Assembly (NCBI GenBank): GCA_030055545.1
Contig: JASFYK010000050.1
Location: 1-6,784 of the forward strand
From: Thermoproteota archaeon
Lineage (GTDB): Archaea; Thermoproteota; Methanomethylicia; Methanomethylicales; Methanomethylicaceae
DNA: 6,784 nucleotides
Reading direction: 5' to 3'
The number at the start of each line of letters is the position of its first letter. Within the stretch, counting starts at the first letter, position 1. This document shows, one piece after another, positions 5,522-6,784 of this stretch. Made by a program: the position numbers and the translations under genes. A model generated the notes under the pieces. That model had not been told where the DNA came from. It was given only the letters and a program-made list of their open reading frames with translations, and did not search any database.

Positions 5522-6046
5522 TCACGTCTGCGACCTGTCGATCGCGTTGTTGACGATCACTGCAGCCTGGTCCACGGCCATCCCCCTCGCCCCGAGGCGG
5601 AGGGGCTCGAAGCCCAGCCTCCTGAGCCCCTCGGCGAACTCGCCCTCTATCCTAGTGCAGCCGAAGACAACAGAGATCTCGGTCCCTATCCCGTGAGTGC
5701 TCCCAGGTCCATCAAAAAAGTATTTTTTCCCTGGGAGCCTGGGTGCTAGCTCCGAAATCCTGACCCTCTTCGCGGTCACCCCAAGGAGTATCCTCGCCTT
5801 GCCCTTTTCCTCCCCCCTCCTAAGCCCAGCTCTTAGTATCCCTGAGAGAGACTGCTCGTCGGGTCTCACATTCCTCATCCCCCAACCCTCAAAGCTGACC
5901 AGCACCTCGTCATCAAAAAGGACTGCTGCCCAGACATCCTTCCTAGTCCCGTGCGATAACAGTAGAGCGCCTGCGATGAACCTGGTCAACAGCCCTCTGT
6001 GGGCAGAGAGGTCGGCTCTTCTCGCGAGAAGCAGGAAACTCCGCAA
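5522..6046 (-). CDS. trmY: TrmY-like SPOUT methyltransferase (tRNA pseudouridine-54 N1 type, divergent)
   Basis: TrmY (DUF358) is an archaeal SPOUT methyltransferase, related to Nep1, that turns pseudouridine 54 of tRNA into N1-methylpseudouridine. The 174-residue product shows the family's landmarks: MRSFLLLARRA at the start, AGALLLSHGTRKDV (25-38), VSFEGWGMRNVRPDEQSLSGIL (50-71, the most telling block), KYFFDG (108-113), VVFGC (126-130), and GMAVDQAAVIVNNAID near the end. It is shorter than the usual 190-210 residues. Compared with my memory of the family, the N-terminal DLPG..RLD segment, the GDHIG-type loop and the HANHC-type motif near the C-terminus are missing or altered, so activity or target may differ. 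The start is TTG at 6044-6046 with AGGGG nearby; it lies 10 bases after the srp54 stop, suggesting one transcript. The next gene is pus10, which makes the expected substrate. Confidence 0.75.
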   Translation of the reverse strand: MRSFLLLARRADLSAHRGLLTRFIAGALLLSHGTRKDVWAAVLFDDEVLVSFEGWGMRNVRPDEQSLSGILRAGLRRGEEKGKARILLGVTAKRVRISELAPRLPGKKYFFDGPGSTHGIGTEISVVFGCTRIEGEFAEGLRRLGFEPLRLGARGMAVDQAAVIVNNAIDRSQT

Positions 6047-6056
6047 GACTATGCCC

Positions 6057-6784
6057 CTAGTACTTCGGGATCTGCCCGCCCTTCATTCCGGGTAATCTCT
6101 TCTGTTTCGTTACCATCTGCTTGACGAACTTCTTGCTCATCTTGTACTGGTCGAGCAGCTCCCTTATGTCCTTCGGGGTCGTGCCCGAACCTCTGGCTAT
6201 CCTCCTCATTCTGGACCCGTCGATTATGTGAGGCTCCTCGAGCTCTTCCTGGGTCATGGACTGCATGATGACCATCCACTTCTTCATCCTCTCCTCGGAG
6301 AGATCCATTGCCTCCTTTGGGAGGCTGAGCCCCATTCCGGGTATCGACTGTAGGATCTTGCTCAATGGCCCCATCCTCCTGAGCGCCTGCATCTGGTTGT
6401 AGAGGTCCTTCAATGTGAACCTCCCGGAGGCTATCGCACTAAGGTCCTTTGACATGGAGGACGTCTTCTGGACCTCCTTTACCTTCTCAACCAGTGCCTC
6501 GATGTCCCCCATCCCGAGGAGCCTGCCAACAAACCTTGGTGGGCTGAACGCTTCGATCTCCTCTATTCCCTCGCCAGTCCCGATGAACCTTATTGGGGCG
6601 CCTGTAGCCGCGACCGCCGAGAGGGCGCCTCCCCCCCTCGCAGACCCGTCCAGCTTCGTCAGGAAGATGGTCCCTATCTTGGTCGCCTGGTTGAATGCCT
6701 CCGCCTGCTGCATCGCCTGCTGTCCTATAGTGCCGTCCAAGACGAGTATTATCTCGTCCGGTGATATCGCCGCGGCGATCTCCT
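6057..6784 (-). CDS. srp54: Signal recognition particle protein SRP54 (partial, N-terminus cut off)
   Basis: SRP54 is the GTPase of the signal recognition particle. It binds signal peptides and 7S RNA and docks with FtsY at the membrane. The frame is open to the right edge, giving 241 of about 440 residues; the N domain and the first half of the GTPase domain lie outside. Visible are LDGTIGQQA (15-23), the G4 element TKLDGSARGG (42-51), and FIGTGEGIEEIEAF of G5, followed by RFVGRLLGMGD leading into the M domain. The methionine-rich M domain carries IPGMG, a run of methionines around MKKWMVIMQSM, and the RNA-binding helix-turn-helix IIDGSRMRRIARGSGT. The end (KQKRLPGMKGGQIPKY) is a short basic tail. 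The internal TTG at 6738-6740 is not the start, because the conserved sequence continues upstream of it. The TrmY-like gene follows after 10 bases. Confidence 0.97.
   Translation of the reverse strand, partial: EIAAAISPDEIILVLDGTIGQQAMQQAEAFNQATKIGTIFLTKLDGSARGGGALSAVAATGAPIRFIGTGEGIEEIEAFSPPRFVGRLLGMGDIEALVEKVKEVQKTSSMSKDLSAIASGRFTLKDLYNQMQALRRMGPLSKILQSIPGMGLSLPKEAMDLSEERMKKWMVIMQSMTQEELEEPHIIDGSRMRRIARGSGTTPKDIRELLDQYKMSKKFVKQMVTKQKRLPGMKGGQIPKY

Noticed and set aside
1..6784. Search for CRISPR arrays, transposon ends, toxin-antitoxin or defence genes, tRNA or small RNA genes
   Set aside because: Gaps are too short for most of these, no repeat series or terminal inverted repeats are visible, and every gene belongs to a known housekeeping family.

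Overview
This is a compact archaeal housekeeping region. All ten recognisable genes lie on the minus strand and cover almost the whole window; the longest gene-free gap is 71 bases. Eukaryote-like and archaea-specific families (L21e, L10e/uL16, RpoF/Rpo4, Pus10, TrmY-like SPOUT protein, archaeal Dph2, DUF655, Mtq2/N6AMT1-type methyltransferase), together with a TATA box and Shine-Dalgarno sites of the GGTGA/GGAGG type, identify the host as an archaeon. The DNA is GC-rich and TTG starts are common. The gene order L21e-rpoF-DUF655-ksgA-HemK-like is a widespread archaeal arrangement. I suspect a TACK-lineage organism, but the window alone does not fix the phylum.

Reading in the direction of transcription (right to left): the 3' part of srp54 (cut by the right edge); a short TrmY-like SPOUT methyltransferase 10 bases later; a gap with a clear TATA box; pus10; L21e 2 bases later; rpoF directly abutting (TAAATG); an AT-rich 62-base gap with a candidate promoter; DUF655; ksgA 2 bases later; an Mtq2-type protein methyltransferase overlapping ksgA by 35 bases; a 47-base gap with a perfect hairpin; ribosomal protein L10e; a 71-base gap; and dph2, cut by the left edge before its third cluster cysteine.

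The genes share a theme: making and modifying the translation machinery. TrmY and Pus10 are expected to act in succession on tRNA position 54 (U to pseudouridine to N1-methylpseudouridine). KsgA dimethylates small-subunit rRNA, the Mtq2-like enzyme is expected to methylate the release-factor GGQ glutamine, and Dph2 starts diphthamide synthesis on elongation factor 2. L21e and L10e are ribosomal proteins, SRP54 handles co-translational targeting, and RpoF is the RNA polymerase stalk subunit.

I found no mobile element, CRISPR array, defence system, tRNA or rRNA. The best leads are the divergent TrmY-like protein next to Pus10, the uncharacterised DUF655 protein, and the hairpin just before the L10e ribosome binding site. 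I see no convincing sign of a wholly new system.
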